A stretch of DNA of 64,000 bases from positions 1 through 64,000 of the forward strand of contig JAFECE010000005.1 in assembly GCA_018242295.1 (NCBI GenBank), given 5' to 3'. The translations under genes were made by a program, and so were the position numbers. The stretch comes from Pseudomonadota bacterium (GTDB lineage: Bacteria; Pseudomonadota; Alphaproteobacteria; Rhizobiales; Hyphomicrobiaceae). Under the pieces are notes generated by a model. The model was not told where the DNA came from and made no database searches. It saw only the letters and a list, made by a program, of their open reading frames with translations. Every line of letters begins with the position of its first letter. Within the stretch, counting starts at the first letter, position 1. Positions 7,319-15,465 of this stretch are shown piece by piece.

Positions 7319-8884
7319 CTATTCGCGCGTCAAACCTTTAGCGGCGAGTTCTTCGAGATATTCACCCCAGCGCGTTTCCTTTTCGCGTCCGATCAGGTGG
7401 AGATAACCCCAGGTGAATAGCCCGGTGTTATGGCCGTCGTCGAAGGCAATGCGCGTCGCGTAATTGCCGATCGGGCTAAGCCCCGTGATCTTGACGTGCT
7501 TCTTCCTTGGCACGGTGATGCGCTGTGCGGGCGAATGCCCTTGCACTTCGGCCGAGGGACTGACGACGCGCAAAAATTCAGCCGGCAGATCGAATGAGCG
7601 TCCGTCGGGGAATGCCGCTTTCAGGAGCTTACCGCCGTCAGCGATTTCGAGAACGGGTGGCGGGGTCAGCATGCCCTTCGCGCGCTCGACCTCGGTCCAC
7701 GTGCGCGCCGCCAATTCGCGGAATATGCCTGCATGAACGCTCTCGGGCGCGGCAACCGTCACGGGCTTGCCGCTATCGGACGTCTCGCGGATATCCATGT
7801 GCAGCGGCACCTCGCCGAGGAACGGCACACCGAACTTCGCCGCTTCGTCGCGGGCTCCGCCATGGCCGAAGACATCCGAGCGCTCGCCGCACTTCGGGCA
7901 AAGGAAGTAACTCATGTTCTCGATGATGCCGAGGATCGGAACCTCGACGCGCTTGAACATCGCGATGCCTTTGCGGGCGTCGATCAGCGCGAGGTCTTGC
8001 GGCGTCGAGACGATCACGGCGCCGGACAGCGGAACGCTCTGCGAGATCGTCAGCTGCACGTCGCCGGTGCCGGGCGGCATGTCGATGATGAGCACATCGA
8101 GGTCGCCGGTGGTCCCAGCCCAGTCGGTAGCGCGCAGCATCTGTTCCAGCGCCGAGACGACCATGGGGCCGCGCCAAACGACGGGAGTTCCTTCATCGAC
8201 GAGGAAACCCATCGACATGACTTTCAGGCCCCAGCCCTCGAGCGGCTTGATGACCTTGCCATCCGCGACTTGCGGCTTACCGGTGATGCCAAGCAGGCGC
8301 GGCTGCGATGGTCCATAGATGTCGGCATCGACAATGCCGACCTTCATTCCGATCGCCTGGAGGCCAAGCGCGAGATTGACGGCGACCGTCGATTTGCCGA
8401 CGCCGCCTTTGCCGGAGGCGACGGCTATGACGTGTTTCACCCCGGGAATACTCTGGGCTTTCGCGGCGGGGTTGGCTCCAGCAGCCGCTGCCTGACGCGG
8501 CCCCGCGGCGTCGCCTGTCGCGCCCTTGGCGCGCGCCTCCTGCACGCGCGGATGCTCAGCGCGGGAACCGGACATGGCCTTGATCGCTCCGGCGGGGGCG
8601 CGCGGTGGTGGCGGAGGTTGCCGCGATTTTCCGGCTTCCGCTTCAGCGGTCAGCACGGCCGTCACGCCGGCGACGCCAGCGATATCCGCCACGACTTTCT
8701 CGGCGGCGAGCCTGAGCTGTTCCAGCTCTTCCGCGCGGCTCGCGGGAATCGTGATCGAGAAATACGGATGGTCATCCTTGATGAAGATCTCGGACACGAG
8801 ACCAAGATCAACGATATTGCTTTCAAGGTCAGGACCTTTGACCCGACGCAGGGCGGCAAGCACCTGTGTCTTATCGACTGGCAT
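7319..8884 (-). CDS. Mrp/ApbC-type Fe-S cluster carrier ATPase with DUF59 and DUF971 domains
   Basis: This 521-residue P-loop NTPase probably assembles or carries Fe-S clusters in the cytoplasm. A DUF59/MIP18-like domain covers about residues 5-80 and an Ala/Pro-rich linker runs to 145. The Mrp ATPase core follows with SGKGGVGKST at about 157-166 and the cluster CxxC in FLCPKCGE. The last about 90 residues (RITVPRKKHVKITGL to WGYLHLIGREKE) form a DUF971 domain. This order matches plant HCF101 rather than short ApbC. The ATG at 8884 has GGGAGA upstream; the frame continues to 9484 but that part is antisense to mobA. It is convergent with the cytochrome gene. Confidence 0.9.
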   Translation of the reverse strand: MPVDKTQVLAALRRVKGPDLESNIVDLGLVSEIFIKDDHPYFSITIPASRAEELEQLRLAAEKVVADIAGVAGVTAVLTAEAEAGKSRQPPPPPRAPAGAIKAMSGSRAEHPRVQEARAKGATGDAAGPRQAAAAGANPAAKAQSIPGVKHVIAVASGKGGVGKSTVAVNLALGLQAIGMKVGIVDADIYGPSQPRLLGITGKPQVADGKVIKPLEGWGLKVMSMGFLVDEGTPVVWRGPMVVSALEQMLRATDWAGTTGDLDVLIIDMPPGTGDVQLTISQSVPLSGAVIVSTPQDLALIDARKGIAMFKRVEVPILGIIENMSYFLCPKCGERSDVFGHGGARDEAAKFGVPFLGEVPLHMDIRETSDSGKPVTVAAPESVHAGIFRELAARTWTEVERAKGMLTPPPVLEIADGGKLLKAAFPDGRSFDLPAEFLRVVSPSAEVQGHSPAQRITVPRKKHVKITGLSPIGNYATRIAFDDGHNTGLFTWGYLHLIGREKETRWGEYLEELAAKGLTRE

Positions 8885-9040
8885 GAGCGTCTCCCGGGGC
8901 GCCAAAGCAGCGCCGCTTTCCATCTGCGCGATATAAGTCCGGGCGGCTTGAGTGGAAAGGACCATTGTGGCGGCTAAATCGCCGGGGCTCAAATATTTCT
9001 GCGACTTGCAGACTTCCGGCGAGAACCCTAATCGTTGCGC

Positions 9041-9673
9041 ATGCCCACTTCCGATCAGATCCTCGGCGTCATTCTCGCGGGAGGCCGCTCGCGGCGCTTC
9101 GGCGGCGGCGACAAGGGACTTGCAGATCTCGGAGGCCAATCGATTCTCGCTAGGGTCATTGCGCAGTTTGGCCCGCAAGTCAGCCGACTCATTCTCAACA
9201 TCAACGGCGATCCCGGACGGTTCGCCGAATACGGTATCGAGATTGTCTCGGATAACGAAAACCCGGAGCTTGGACCCCTCAGCGGTCTTCTTGCCGCGAT
9301 GGATTGGGCAGTGCAGCATGCGGCAGAATGCGCCGCGATCGCTACCGTTTCCGCCGACGTTCCGTTCTTGCCTGACGACGTCGTGGCGCGGCTCGACGCT
9401 CATAGGGCGAACGGTGTTGCTATCGCAACGTCGGGCGATCGGCGCCATCCGACGATCGCGATTTGGCCGATAAGCACGCGGCAAACAATTGCAGAGGCTC
9501 TGAATAACCGCGCCTTGAGTGTCGATAAGCTCGCGGCCAAGCTCAAGGCTGTTGCGGTCGCCTTCCCGATGAGCGACATTCGGGACACTAAGGTTGATCC
9601 CTTTTTCAACATCAATACGCCTGATGATCTTTCAACTGCCCGCGCTCTCCTCGCAGGACCCACAGAAGGATAA
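9041..9673 (+). CDS. mobA: Molybdenum cofactor guanylyltransferase MobA
   Basis: This 210-residue nucleotidyltransferase attaches GMP to molybdopterin to form the bis-MGD cofactor. It carries the GTP-binding signature LAGGRSRRFGGGDKGLADLGG near the N-terminus, LGPLSGLLAAMDWA at about 85 and SADVPFLP at about 107, all typical of MobA. The ATG at 9041 was taken; an in-frame TTG lies two codons upstream. mobB begins 5 nt after its stop, so the two are probably cotranscribed. It is divergent from mrp. Confidence 0.93.
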   Translation: MPTSDQILGVILAGGRSRRFGGGDKGLADLGGQSILARVIAQFGPQVSRLILNINGDPGRFAEYGIEIVSDNENPELGPLSGLLAAMDWAVQHAAECAAIATVSADVPFLPDDVVARLDAHRANGVAIATSGDRRHPTIAIWPISTRQTIAEALNNRALSVDKLAAKLKAVAVAFPMSDIRDTKVDPFFNINTPDDLSTARALLAGPTEG

Positions 9674-9678
9674 CAAAC

Positions 9679-10230
9679 TTGGGCAAAGCGTTTCGGTCGG
9701 CACAATCATTGCCGCTCTTCGGCGTCGCGGGATGGTCGAATTCAGGCAAGACCACACTGATTGAAAAGCTGACGCGGCACTTCGCGGGCGAAGGGCTGCG
9801 CGTTGCAACGATCAAGCATACGCATCACAAGTTCGATATCGACACGCCGGGAAGCGATACGGCGCGGCACCGCGCGGCCGGGGCTGCGGAAACGGCGATC
9901 GTCTCAGGCTCGCGAGTTGCCGTAATAGAGGAAATCGAAACCGCAGGCGAGCCTGCGCTCGAGGCGGTCGCCAGCCGGCTCAACCCGTCGGACATCATCC
10001 TTGTCGAGGGATATAAGGCGGCCAACATTCCAAAGATCGAGGTCCGGCGTGCGGCCGTCGCGCCGGAGAAGCTGCTCGCACCGAACGACCCGCTCGTACT
10101 CGCTATTGCGGCCGACTACGAGGTCGATGCGCACGGCAAGCCCGTGTTCGATCTCAACGATATCGACGGCATCGCAGCGCTGATCGTCCGGACGCTCGGC
10201 CCCTTCAACAGGGTCCAGCAGCGGGCCTAG
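9679..10230 (+). CDS. mobB: Molybdopterin-guanine dinucleotide biosynthesis protein MobB
   Basis: This 183-residue P-loop protein has the Walker A sequence GVAGWSNSGKTTL at residues 15-27. It also has the IKHTHHKFDIDTPGSDTARHRAAGA segment of the MobB family and VEGYKAANIPKIEV near residue 115. It is a GTP-binding accessory to MobA. The start is a TTG at 9679, supported by AGAAGGA at 9664-9670 with 8-nt spacing. Its TAG stop shares the CTAG tetranucleotide with the stop of a small gene on the other strand. Confidence 0.92.
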   Translation: MGKAFRSAQSLPLFGVAGWSNSGKTTLIEKLTRHFAGEGLRVATIKHTHHKFDIDTPGSDTARHRAAGAAETAIVSGSRVAVIEEIETAGEPALEAVASRLNPSDIILVEGYKAANIPKIEVRRAAVAPEKLLAPNDPLVLAIAADYEVDAHGKPVFDLNDIDGIAALIVRTLGPFNRVQQRA

Positions 10231-10352
10231 GAATGGCCGCTGAAGCTGGTAAACGTGCGCAGAAGCTCGGCGTTCAAAAAGGCAAAAACGAGCAGCCAGA
10301 GCACGGATGCCGTGACAAAACCGAGCACGAAGTAAGCCGCTGGACTTTTCAT
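10227..10352 (-). CDS. 41-residue single-pass membrane protein, function unknown
   Basis: This short frame encodes 41 residues beginning MKSPAAYFVLGF. One strongly hydrophobic segment covers about residues 6-27, and a short polar tail ends FSGHS. A near-ideal ribosome site (GGGAGGGAAAT directly before the ATG at 10352) supports translation. The TAG stop uses the same CTAG as the mobB stop, so the two genes are exactly convergent. The predicted topology is one transmembrane helix. I do not recognise a family. Its place between mobB and moaA could be incidental, because it is on the opposite strand and probably has its own promoter in the 121-nt gap before moaA. Confidence 0.6.
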   Translation of the reverse strand: MKSPAAYFVLGFVTASVLWLLVFAFLNAELLRTFTSFSGHS

Positions 10353-10473
10353 ATTTCCCTCCCGCCAGATTGTATTAATACGATCTAAGACAGCCTGACG
10401 CGAGTGCCGAACTTGCCCTTGACGCTGGGAGGTACGATATGAAACGTCTCAGGCGTCTTCCGGAGATCTTCGC

Positions 10474-11499
10474 ATGCTGGGCGAGCCAGCCCATAAGACC
10501 GAACAACCGCTGATCGATCCCTTTGGCCGGGCGATCGAATATCTGCGCGTGTCCGTGACGGACCGGTGTGATTTTCGCTGCGTTTACTGCATGACGGAAC
10601 ACATGACGTTCTTGCCGAAGCGCGATCTGCTGACGCTCGAGGAACTCGACCGGCTGTGCGCGGCCTTCATCCGGCAGGGCGTCAAAAAATTGCGCATCAC
10701 CGGCGGCGAACCTTTGGTGCGCCGCAACATCCTTTGGCTTTTCCGCGCTCTCGGGCGGCATCTCGAAACCGGCGCCCTCGAAGAACTGACGCTCACGACG
10801 AATGCGAGCCAGCTCGAGAAGTACGCGAGCGAGCTCTATTCGGCTGGCGTGCGACGGATCAACGTTTCGCTCGACACGCTCGATCCGGTGAAGTTCAAGT
10901 CAGTGACACGCTGGGGCGATCTCGCGAATGTCCTTCGCGGCGTCGATGCGGCCGAAGCGGCCGGCATTCGCGTCAAATTCAATGCCGTTGCCCTCAAGGG
11001 CATCAACGAGGACGAGATTGAAGATCTCATCCGGTTTGCGCATGGCCGCGGGGCTGATCTCACCTTGATCGAGACGATGCCGCTCGGCGACATCGGCGAA
11101 GACCGGACGGATCAATACCTGCCATTGTCGATCGTGCGCGCCCGGTTGATGGACCGGCTGACGCTCCAAGACATCCCTTATCGGACGGGTGGACCTGCCC
11201 GCTACGTGACCGTCAAGGAGACGGGCGGCCGGCTCGGCTTCATCACGCCGCTCACGCACAATTTCTGTGAAAGCTGCAACCGCGTGCGCGTGACGTGCAC
11301 GGGCCAGCTCTACATGTGCCTCGGCCAGGAAGACGATGCGGACCTTCGGGCGCCGCTTCGGGCGTCTCCGGAAGACACATTGCTCGATGCCGCCATCGTC
11401 GAAGCCATCTCACGGAAGCCCAAGGGCCACGACTTCATCATCGACAGGCGAACGAAGAAACCTTCGGTTGCCCGCCACATGAGCGTGACCGGCGGTTAA
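10474..11499 (+). CDS. moaA: GTP 3',8-cyclase MoaA
   Basis: This 341-residue radical-SAM enzyme performs the first step of molybdenum cofactor synthesis, from GTP towards cyclic pyranopterin. The SAM cluster cysteines are C32, C36 and C39 in [11 protein letters not shown]. The second 4Fe-4S cluster uses the C-terminal [15 protein letters not shown] plus the later Cys in YMCLGQ. The chain ends SVTGG, keeping the Gly-Gly tail needed for activity. Length and motifs are normal for the family. moaC, moaD and moaE are not in the window. Confidence 0.95.
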   Translation: MLGEPAHKTEQPLIDPFGRAIEYLRVSVTDRCDFRCVYCMTEHMTFLPKRDLLTLEELDRLCAAFIRQGVKKLRITGGEPLVRRNILWLFRALGRHLETGALEELTLTTNASQLEKYASELYSAGVRRINVSLDTLDPVKFKSVTRWGDLANVLRGVDAAEAAGIRVKFNAVALKGINEDEIEDLIRFAHGRGADLTLIETMPLGDIGEDRTDQYLPLSIVRARLMDRLTLQDIPYRTGGPARYVTVKETGGRLGFITPLTHNFCESCNRVRVTCTGQLYMCLGQEDDADLRAPLRASPEDTLLDAAIVEAISRKPKGHDFIIDRRTKKPSVARHMSVTGG

Positions 11500-11541
11500 T
11501 CGCGCAATCGCCTTGCCATCTCACACGCTGAAGCTTGCATA

Positions 11542-11567
11542 GATCCCGGCCTTCGCCGGGATGACGG
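11542..11567 (+). repeat. Short palindromic member of the GATCCCGGCC...GGGATGACG repeat family
   Basis: GATCCCGGCCTTCGCCGGGA plus TGACGG forms a hairpin (CCCGGC/GCCGGG). It resembles the element at 61775-61802, which reads CTGGATCCCGGCCTGCGCCG then GGGTGACG. Confidence 0.6.
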
Positions 11568-11596
11568 TCGGATAGAGGTTATCGTGCCGCCATCTT

Positions 11597-11649
11597 CGTC
11601 ATCCTCGGCCGAGCGCTGCGGAGCTGCGTCGAAGGCAGGGGATCCAGCG
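11597..11649 (-). repeat. 53-nt dispersed repeat, copy 1
   Basis: Read on the minus strand it starts CGCTGGATCCCC and ends CTCGGCCGAGGATGACG. It matches the copy at 58442-58494 at 47 of 53 positions by hand alignment. It contains partly self-complementary segments around CTCGGCCGAG. Confidence 0.75.
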
Positions 11650-11797
11650 TTCGATTCGTCGAAGACGCAGTATTGTGCCTTCGGCGCTTCTCACGCTGGG
11701 TCCCCAAACGTCCTCGCCATGCTCGTCCGTTTGAGGATGACGTAGGTGGCGTAGATTTCGGCCTTTGGCCCCGATGACAGGGGTCGGTTCGCGTGTC

Positions 11798-12160
11798 CTA
11801 AGACAATACGCTTTTGACGACCTGCTTGATCTGGTCGAGCGTGAAAGGCTTCGAGATCGACAGCAGCCGGCGCACCCTGAGGCGGGCGGCGCGCTCCAGC
11901 TGGTCCGTGAAGCCCGACATCAAGATGACGGCAAGTGCGGGCTTCATGACGAGCGCCTTTTCCGCGAGGGAAATGCCGTCGAGCTGAGGCATATCAACGT
12001 CCGTAATCAGGATATCGAAGGCGACGCCGTTGGCGCTGAGCGACTCCAGCGCCTCTACGCCGTCCTGCGTAACGTGGACGGTATGGCCGTCCGAACTCAG
12101 AGCCCGCCTCACGAGGTCGCGAACCGCAGCATCGTCGTCCGCGAGCAGGATCGTCGCCAT
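11798..12160 (-). CDS. Single-domain response regulator (receiver only, CpdR/CheY-like)
   Basis: This 120-residue protein is one receiver domain with no output domain. The acidic pair sits in LLADDD, the phospho-acceptor is D54 in LITDVDMPQLDG, and the conserved Ser and Lys are in LMSGF and SKPF. The last helix is VVKSVL. It should signal by protein-protein contact. The general shape resembles CpdR, the receiver-only regulator of ClpXP proteolysis in alphaproteobacteria, but the SGFTDQLERAARLRV segment is not diagnostic, so this identity is only a suggestion. No histidine kinase is adjacent; hpt lies upstream on the same strand. Confidence 0.88.
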   Translation of the reverse strand: MATILLADDDAAVRDLVRRALSSDGHTVHVTQDGVEALESLSANGVAFDILITDVDMPQLDGISLAEKALVMKPALAVILMSGFTDQLERAARLRVRRLLSISKPFTLDQIKQVVKSVLS

Positions 12161-12194
12161 TTAAACCGCCCCCCTTCGAACCCGTCATTCCAGT

Positions 12195-12737
12195 CTAATC
12201 AATGAGGCGGCCTACGAAAGGCAGCTCCCTGTACCGGTGCGCGACGTCCATGCCGTAACCGACGACAAACACGTTCGGGCATTCGAAAGCACAATAGTCC
12301 GGTTCGATCGATACGGCGCGCGGCGCCTTCTTGTCGAGCAATACGCACGTTTCGATGCGCGTCGCGCCGCGGGCCGAAATCAAATCCTTGGCAAAAGCCA
12401 GCGTACGGCCGGAATCGAGAACATCGTCGATCAGAATGACGTGGCGGTTCTGAACATCGAGATCCAAATCGCGCAGAATCGTCACCTGGCCCGACGATTC
12501 CCGGCTTTTCCGGTAGCTCGAAAGCGTCAGGAAATCGACTTCCGGCGCAAGGCCCGCGGCATAGAGGGCCCGCAACAGATCGGCCGCAAAAACAAAGCTG
12601 CCCTTCAGCACAGGCACAACCAAAAGGTTCTGGGGGGCTTTGGCCGCGATTTCGGCGGCAAGGACCCGGAGACGAGCGCCAATATCCTCAGCAGAAAAAA
12701 TTGTTTCGATCGTCAGCTTGGCGTTTGAATCGGGCAT
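12195..12737 (-). CDS. hpt: Hypoxanthine phosphoribosyltransferase
   Basis: This 180-residue type I PRTase salvages hypoxanthine or guanine with PRPP. The PRPP-binding loop is VILIDDVLDSGRTL near residue 107, and LVVPVLKGSFVFAADLLRAL provides the PPi-loop region. The C-terminal YCAFECPNVFVVGYGMD matches the base-binding region of Hpt. The ATG at 12737 with AGGATG upstream is preferred to the longer frame from 12797. It is divergent from ftsE across 165 nt that contain a dyad element. Confidence 0.93.
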   Translation of the reverse strand: MPDSNAKLTIETIFSAEDIGARLRVLAAEIAAKAPQNLLVVPVLKGSFVFAADLLRALYAAGLAPEVDFLTLSSYRKSRESSGQVTILRDLDLDVQNRHVILIDDVLDSGRTLAFAKDLISARGATRIETCVLLDKKAPRAVSIEPDYCAFECPNVFVVGYGMDVAHRYRELPFVGRLID

Positions 12738-12805
12738 TTGAACATCCTGTCGTTCAGGGCGATCGTCTGGCTGGACCCTGAAGGATCCTGTGTACACGAC
12801 CGCGC

Positions 12806-12832
12806 CACAATCGTAATCGATTGATCATTGTG
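12806..12832. promoter_or_regulatory. Nested dyad between hpt and ftsE
   Basis: Outer arms CACAAT (12806-12811) and ATTGTG (12827-12832) are perfect inverted repeats. They surround an inner palindrome AATCGATT (12815-12822) with nearly the same centre. Its place between divergent genes suggests an operator, but no known motif fits. Confidence 0.35.
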
Positions 12833-12902
12833 TCTGCGACGTGTCTATACGTTGCGGGCTTCGCAAAGTGCTTCGAATATCCACTGTCAAGGCAAATACC
12901 TC

Positions 12903-13559
12903 TTGATTCGCTTGACGAATGTCGGACTGAAATACGACAGAGGGCCTGAAGTGCTGCAGGATGTGACGTTCCATCTGCGGCCAGGTTCCTTTCACTTTTT
13001 GCATGGGGAATCCGGGGCGGGGAAGTCATCGCTGCTCCGGCTGATGTTCATGTCGCTGCATCCAAACCGCGGCGAAATTCGCATGTTCGGCGAGGATGTC
13101 ACGAAAGTCCGGCCGCAGAAGCGCGCCCAGATGCGGCGGCGCATCGGCATCGTCTTTCAGGATTTCCGGCTGCTCGACCATTTGACGGTCTGGGAGAATG
13201 TTGCGCTGCCGCTGCAGGTGATCGGCAAGAAGCCGTCCGACTACCGGGAAGACGTCACGGACCTGTTGCAATGGGTTGGGCTGGGCGATCGGATGTATGT
13301 TAATCCTTCCGTGCTGTCGGGCGGCGAGAAGCAACGCGCGGCCATCGCCCGGGCTGTCATCGGAAAGCCGGAAGTTCTCCTCGCTGACGAGCCGACAGGA
13401 AACGTCGATCCGCAGATGGCCCGGCGCCTTCTTCGGCTGTTCGTCGAGCTGAACAGGCTCGGCACCTCCGTCGTGATTGCGACACACGATCATCAGCTGA
13501 TGCGGCAGTTCAAGGCGCCGCGCATTGAGGTGCACAAGGGCCATGTCCGGATCATCTAG
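12903..13559 (+). CDS. ftsE: Cell division ATP-binding protein FtsE
   Basis: This 218-residue ABC ATPase partners FtsX at the divisome and regulates cell-wall hydrolysis. Walker A is GESGAGKSS, the signature is LSGGEKQRAAIARAV, Walker B is VLLADEPTGNVD and the switch His is in ATHDH. The TTG at 12903 was chosen because it gives MIRLTNVGLKYDRGPEVL, the usual FtsE start and length. The frame is open back to 12828. AAGG lies about 10 nt upstream. Its end overlaps ftsX by 17 nt. Confidence 0.93.
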   Translation: MIRLTNVGLKYDRGPEVLQDVTFHLRPGSFHFLHGESGAGKSSLLRLMFMSLHPNRGEIRMFGEDVTKVRPQKRAQMRRRIGIVFQDFRLLDHLTVWENVALPLQVIGKKPSDYREDVTDLLQWVGLGDRMYVNPSVLSGGEKQRAAIARAVIGKPEVLLADEPTGNVDPQMARRLLRLFVELNRLGTSVVIATHDHQLMRQFKAPRIEVHKGHVRII

Positions 13560-14655
13560 CCGCTTTCCCGGACGTGTCGAGCCAGCAATGCCGCTGCCGG
13601 CCTACGACCCCTATGACGAGCCGACCACGGGCGTGACCGCGCGCACGGGAGGCTATCCGCCGCAGTATGGCGACGCCGAACCGACGGTGACGGCGGAAGA
13701 CCCGCAACGCAATCTGAAGCCTCCGGCGCGTGACCGCGACCGGGCGCGCAAGATGAAAGTGACGGCTCCGGTCGTGCCGCCGGGCTCGGTCACCGGCCGG
13801 TCGCTGACGCTCGTCATCGGCATCATGTGCTTCCTCGCGTGCCTCACCTCAGGCGCAGTCTGGATGATCAAGGAATCCTCCGACGCGTGGCTCAACGACA
13901 TCGCGAGCGAGGTTACGGTTCAGGTCACCCCGCAAGAAAACGGCGACATCGACAAAGTCGTCGCGGACGTCGTGGCCTATCTGAAGAAGCAGCGGGGCGT
14001 TGCGAGCGTCAACGCCTTGAGCCTCGATCAATCGGCGGCGCTTCTGCAGCCATGGCTCGGTTCGGCCGATGCGCTGAAGTCGCTTCCGGTACCACGTCTG
14101 GTAGCGGTCGAGGTCAACCGGACCGACCCGCCCGATCTCGCCGAAATCGGATCTGCTCTCGGACGGGATTTCAAAGGCGCTTCGCTCGACGATCACCGGC
14201 GCTGGCAGGCGCAGATCCGCGCCGTTACGCGATCGCTGGCGTTGGGTGGGATCGCGATCCTTGTACTCGTCGGCGCGGCGACGACGGCCATCATCGTATC
14301 GGCGACGCGCAGCGCCATGGCCTCGAACCGCGAGATCGTCGAGGTCCTGCATTTTGTCGGCGCCACCGACAAGTTCATTGCCCGTGAATTCGAGAAACAC
14401 TTCTTAAGGCTCGGGATCAAGGCCGGCATCGTCGGCGCGAGCTGCGCTATGCTGGTTTTCATTTGTATGCCAGCGATTACGGAGTTGTTGGGCGGGGGGG
14501 CCGTAAGCGCTGTAGAGATGCAACGTCTGATCGGTACGGGAGCGCTCGATGCACTCGGCTACGTCATTCTGGGATTTGTCGTCGTAACCATAGCCGGGCT
14601 TTGCATGGTGACATCCCGTGTCGGCGTCTATCGCATCCTGAATGGGCAACACTAA
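13543..14655 (+). CDS. ftsX: Cell division protein FtsX
   Basis: This is the membrane partner of FtsE, about 370 residues with four TM segments: about residues 84-106, 228-250, 286-312 and 340-360. The periplasmic domain between TM1 and TM2 is expected to contact amidase activators. The first 75 residues are a Pro/Asp-rich cytoplasmic tail (PAYDPYDEPTTGV), longer than in E. coli. The ATG at 13543 has AAGGG just upstream; an ATG at 13588 is an alternative. Overlap with ftsE indicates coupled translation. Confidence 0.92.
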   Translation: MSGSSSRFPGRVEPAMPLPAYDPYDEPTTGVTARTGGYPPQYGDAEPTVTAEDPQRNLKPPARDRDRARKMKVTAPVVPPGSVTGRSLTLVIGIMCFLACLTSGAVWMIKESSDAWLNDIASEVTVQVTPQENGDIDKVVADVVAYLKKQRGVASVNALSLDQSAALLQPWLGSADALKSLPVPRLVAVEVNRTDPPDLAEIGSALGRDFKGASLDDHRRWQAQIRAVTRSLALGGIAILVLVGAATTAIIVSATRSAMASNREIVEVLHFVGATDKFIAREFEKHFLRLGIKAGIVGASCAMLVFICMPAITELLGGGAVSAVEMQRLIGTGALDALGYVILGFVVVTIAGLCMVTSRVGVYRILNGQH

Positions 14656-14820
14656 CGGCCACCGCCGAAAAATGTCGCTCCCAGCCGCGTGCCAGTGCGC
14701 GCGATTTCGTGTAGGGCAACGCCGAGACTGAACGGCGGGAGGCTGCGTGACCGGTTCAAATCGGTTACACTTCGTCCCGCTGATCCACGGACAGGCGACG
14801 CAAACAAGCACATCCCGCGA

Positions 14821-15465
14821 ATGAAAAAGGTCTCTCACGCGCTGGTTCTCTTGCTGACGCTCGGCGCCGCCGCGTTGGCATTTGGCTTCGTGCTGTTTGC
14901 GGTTTCGGTCACCCGGGACGATGCCGCCAACCTCGACAAGGCGGACGGCATCGTGGTTCTGACTGGCGGCGACAACCGGATCGAGGCTGGCGCAAAGCTG
15001 ATGAGCGAAGGCCGCGCGAAGCGGATGCTCATTTCGGGGGTCAACCGCAAAGTCAGCCGCGAAGAGATGCAGCGCATCGTCAAAATCGACAGTCATCTTT
15101 TCAATTGCTGCGTCGATCTCGGATACGAAGCGCTCGATACGGTCGGCAATGCCGACGAGACGAGAACGTGGGCCAATACGAACAGCTATACGAAGCTCAT
15201 TATCGTGACGTCACGCTATCACATGCCGCGCAGCCTCGCCGAGCTCGCTCTCGTCATGCCGGGCGTCACGCTGCTCCCCTACGCGGTCACTCCGAAACGC
15301 TTTCCGGAAACCGCCTGGTGGCTACACGTTGCGACGACGAGGGTGCTGCTTTCCGAATATCTGAAATTTCTTCCGGCCGTCGCGCGTCTCACCGCGCAGC
15401 GCGTCATCGACTGGCATGACGGGCAATCGGTCGCGATCATGCCGCAGAAGCGCGTAGATGGCTGA
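14821..15465 (+). CDS. YdcF/SanA-like DUF218 membrane protein
   Basis: This protein of about 214 residues has one N-terminal TM helix (HALVLLLTLGAAALAFGFVLF) and a DUF218 domain. The domain motifs are DGIVVLTGGDNRIEAGAKLM, KRMLISGVN and IIVTSRYHMPRS. Family members act at the envelope, but their chemistry is poorly defined. The ATG at 14821 places the TM helix at the N-terminus; the frame is open to 14689. It follows ftsX by 165 nt and overlaps plsC by 8 nt, in the usual Rhizobiales ftsE-ftsX-ydcF-plsC order. Confidence 0.88.
   Translation: MKKVSHALVLLLTLGAAALAFGFVLFAVSVTRDDAANLDKADGIVVLTGGDNRIEAGAKLMSEGRAKRMLISGVNRKVSREEMQRIVKIDSHLFNCCVDLGYEALDTVGNADETRTWANTNSYTKLIIVTSRYHMPRSLAELALVMPGVTLLPYAVTPKRFPETAWWLHVATTRVLLSEYLKFLPAVARLTAQRVIDWHDGQSVAIMPQKRVDG

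Larger units (their letters stand above)
11500..11797. other. Intergenic region built from dispersed repeat pieces
   Basis: No gene is visible in these 298 nt between moaA and the convergent response regulator. The region holds at least three related pieces of the form GGATCC...GCCGGGGATGACG: 11542-11567, 11597-11649 (reverse orientation) and about 11694-11742. It looks like a landing site for these small elements. Confidence 0.6.

Noticed and set aside
8885-9484. Upstream extension of the mrp frame on the minus strand
   Set aside because: It lies antisense to mobA, and the ATG at 8884 has a good ribosome site and the canonical DUF59 start.
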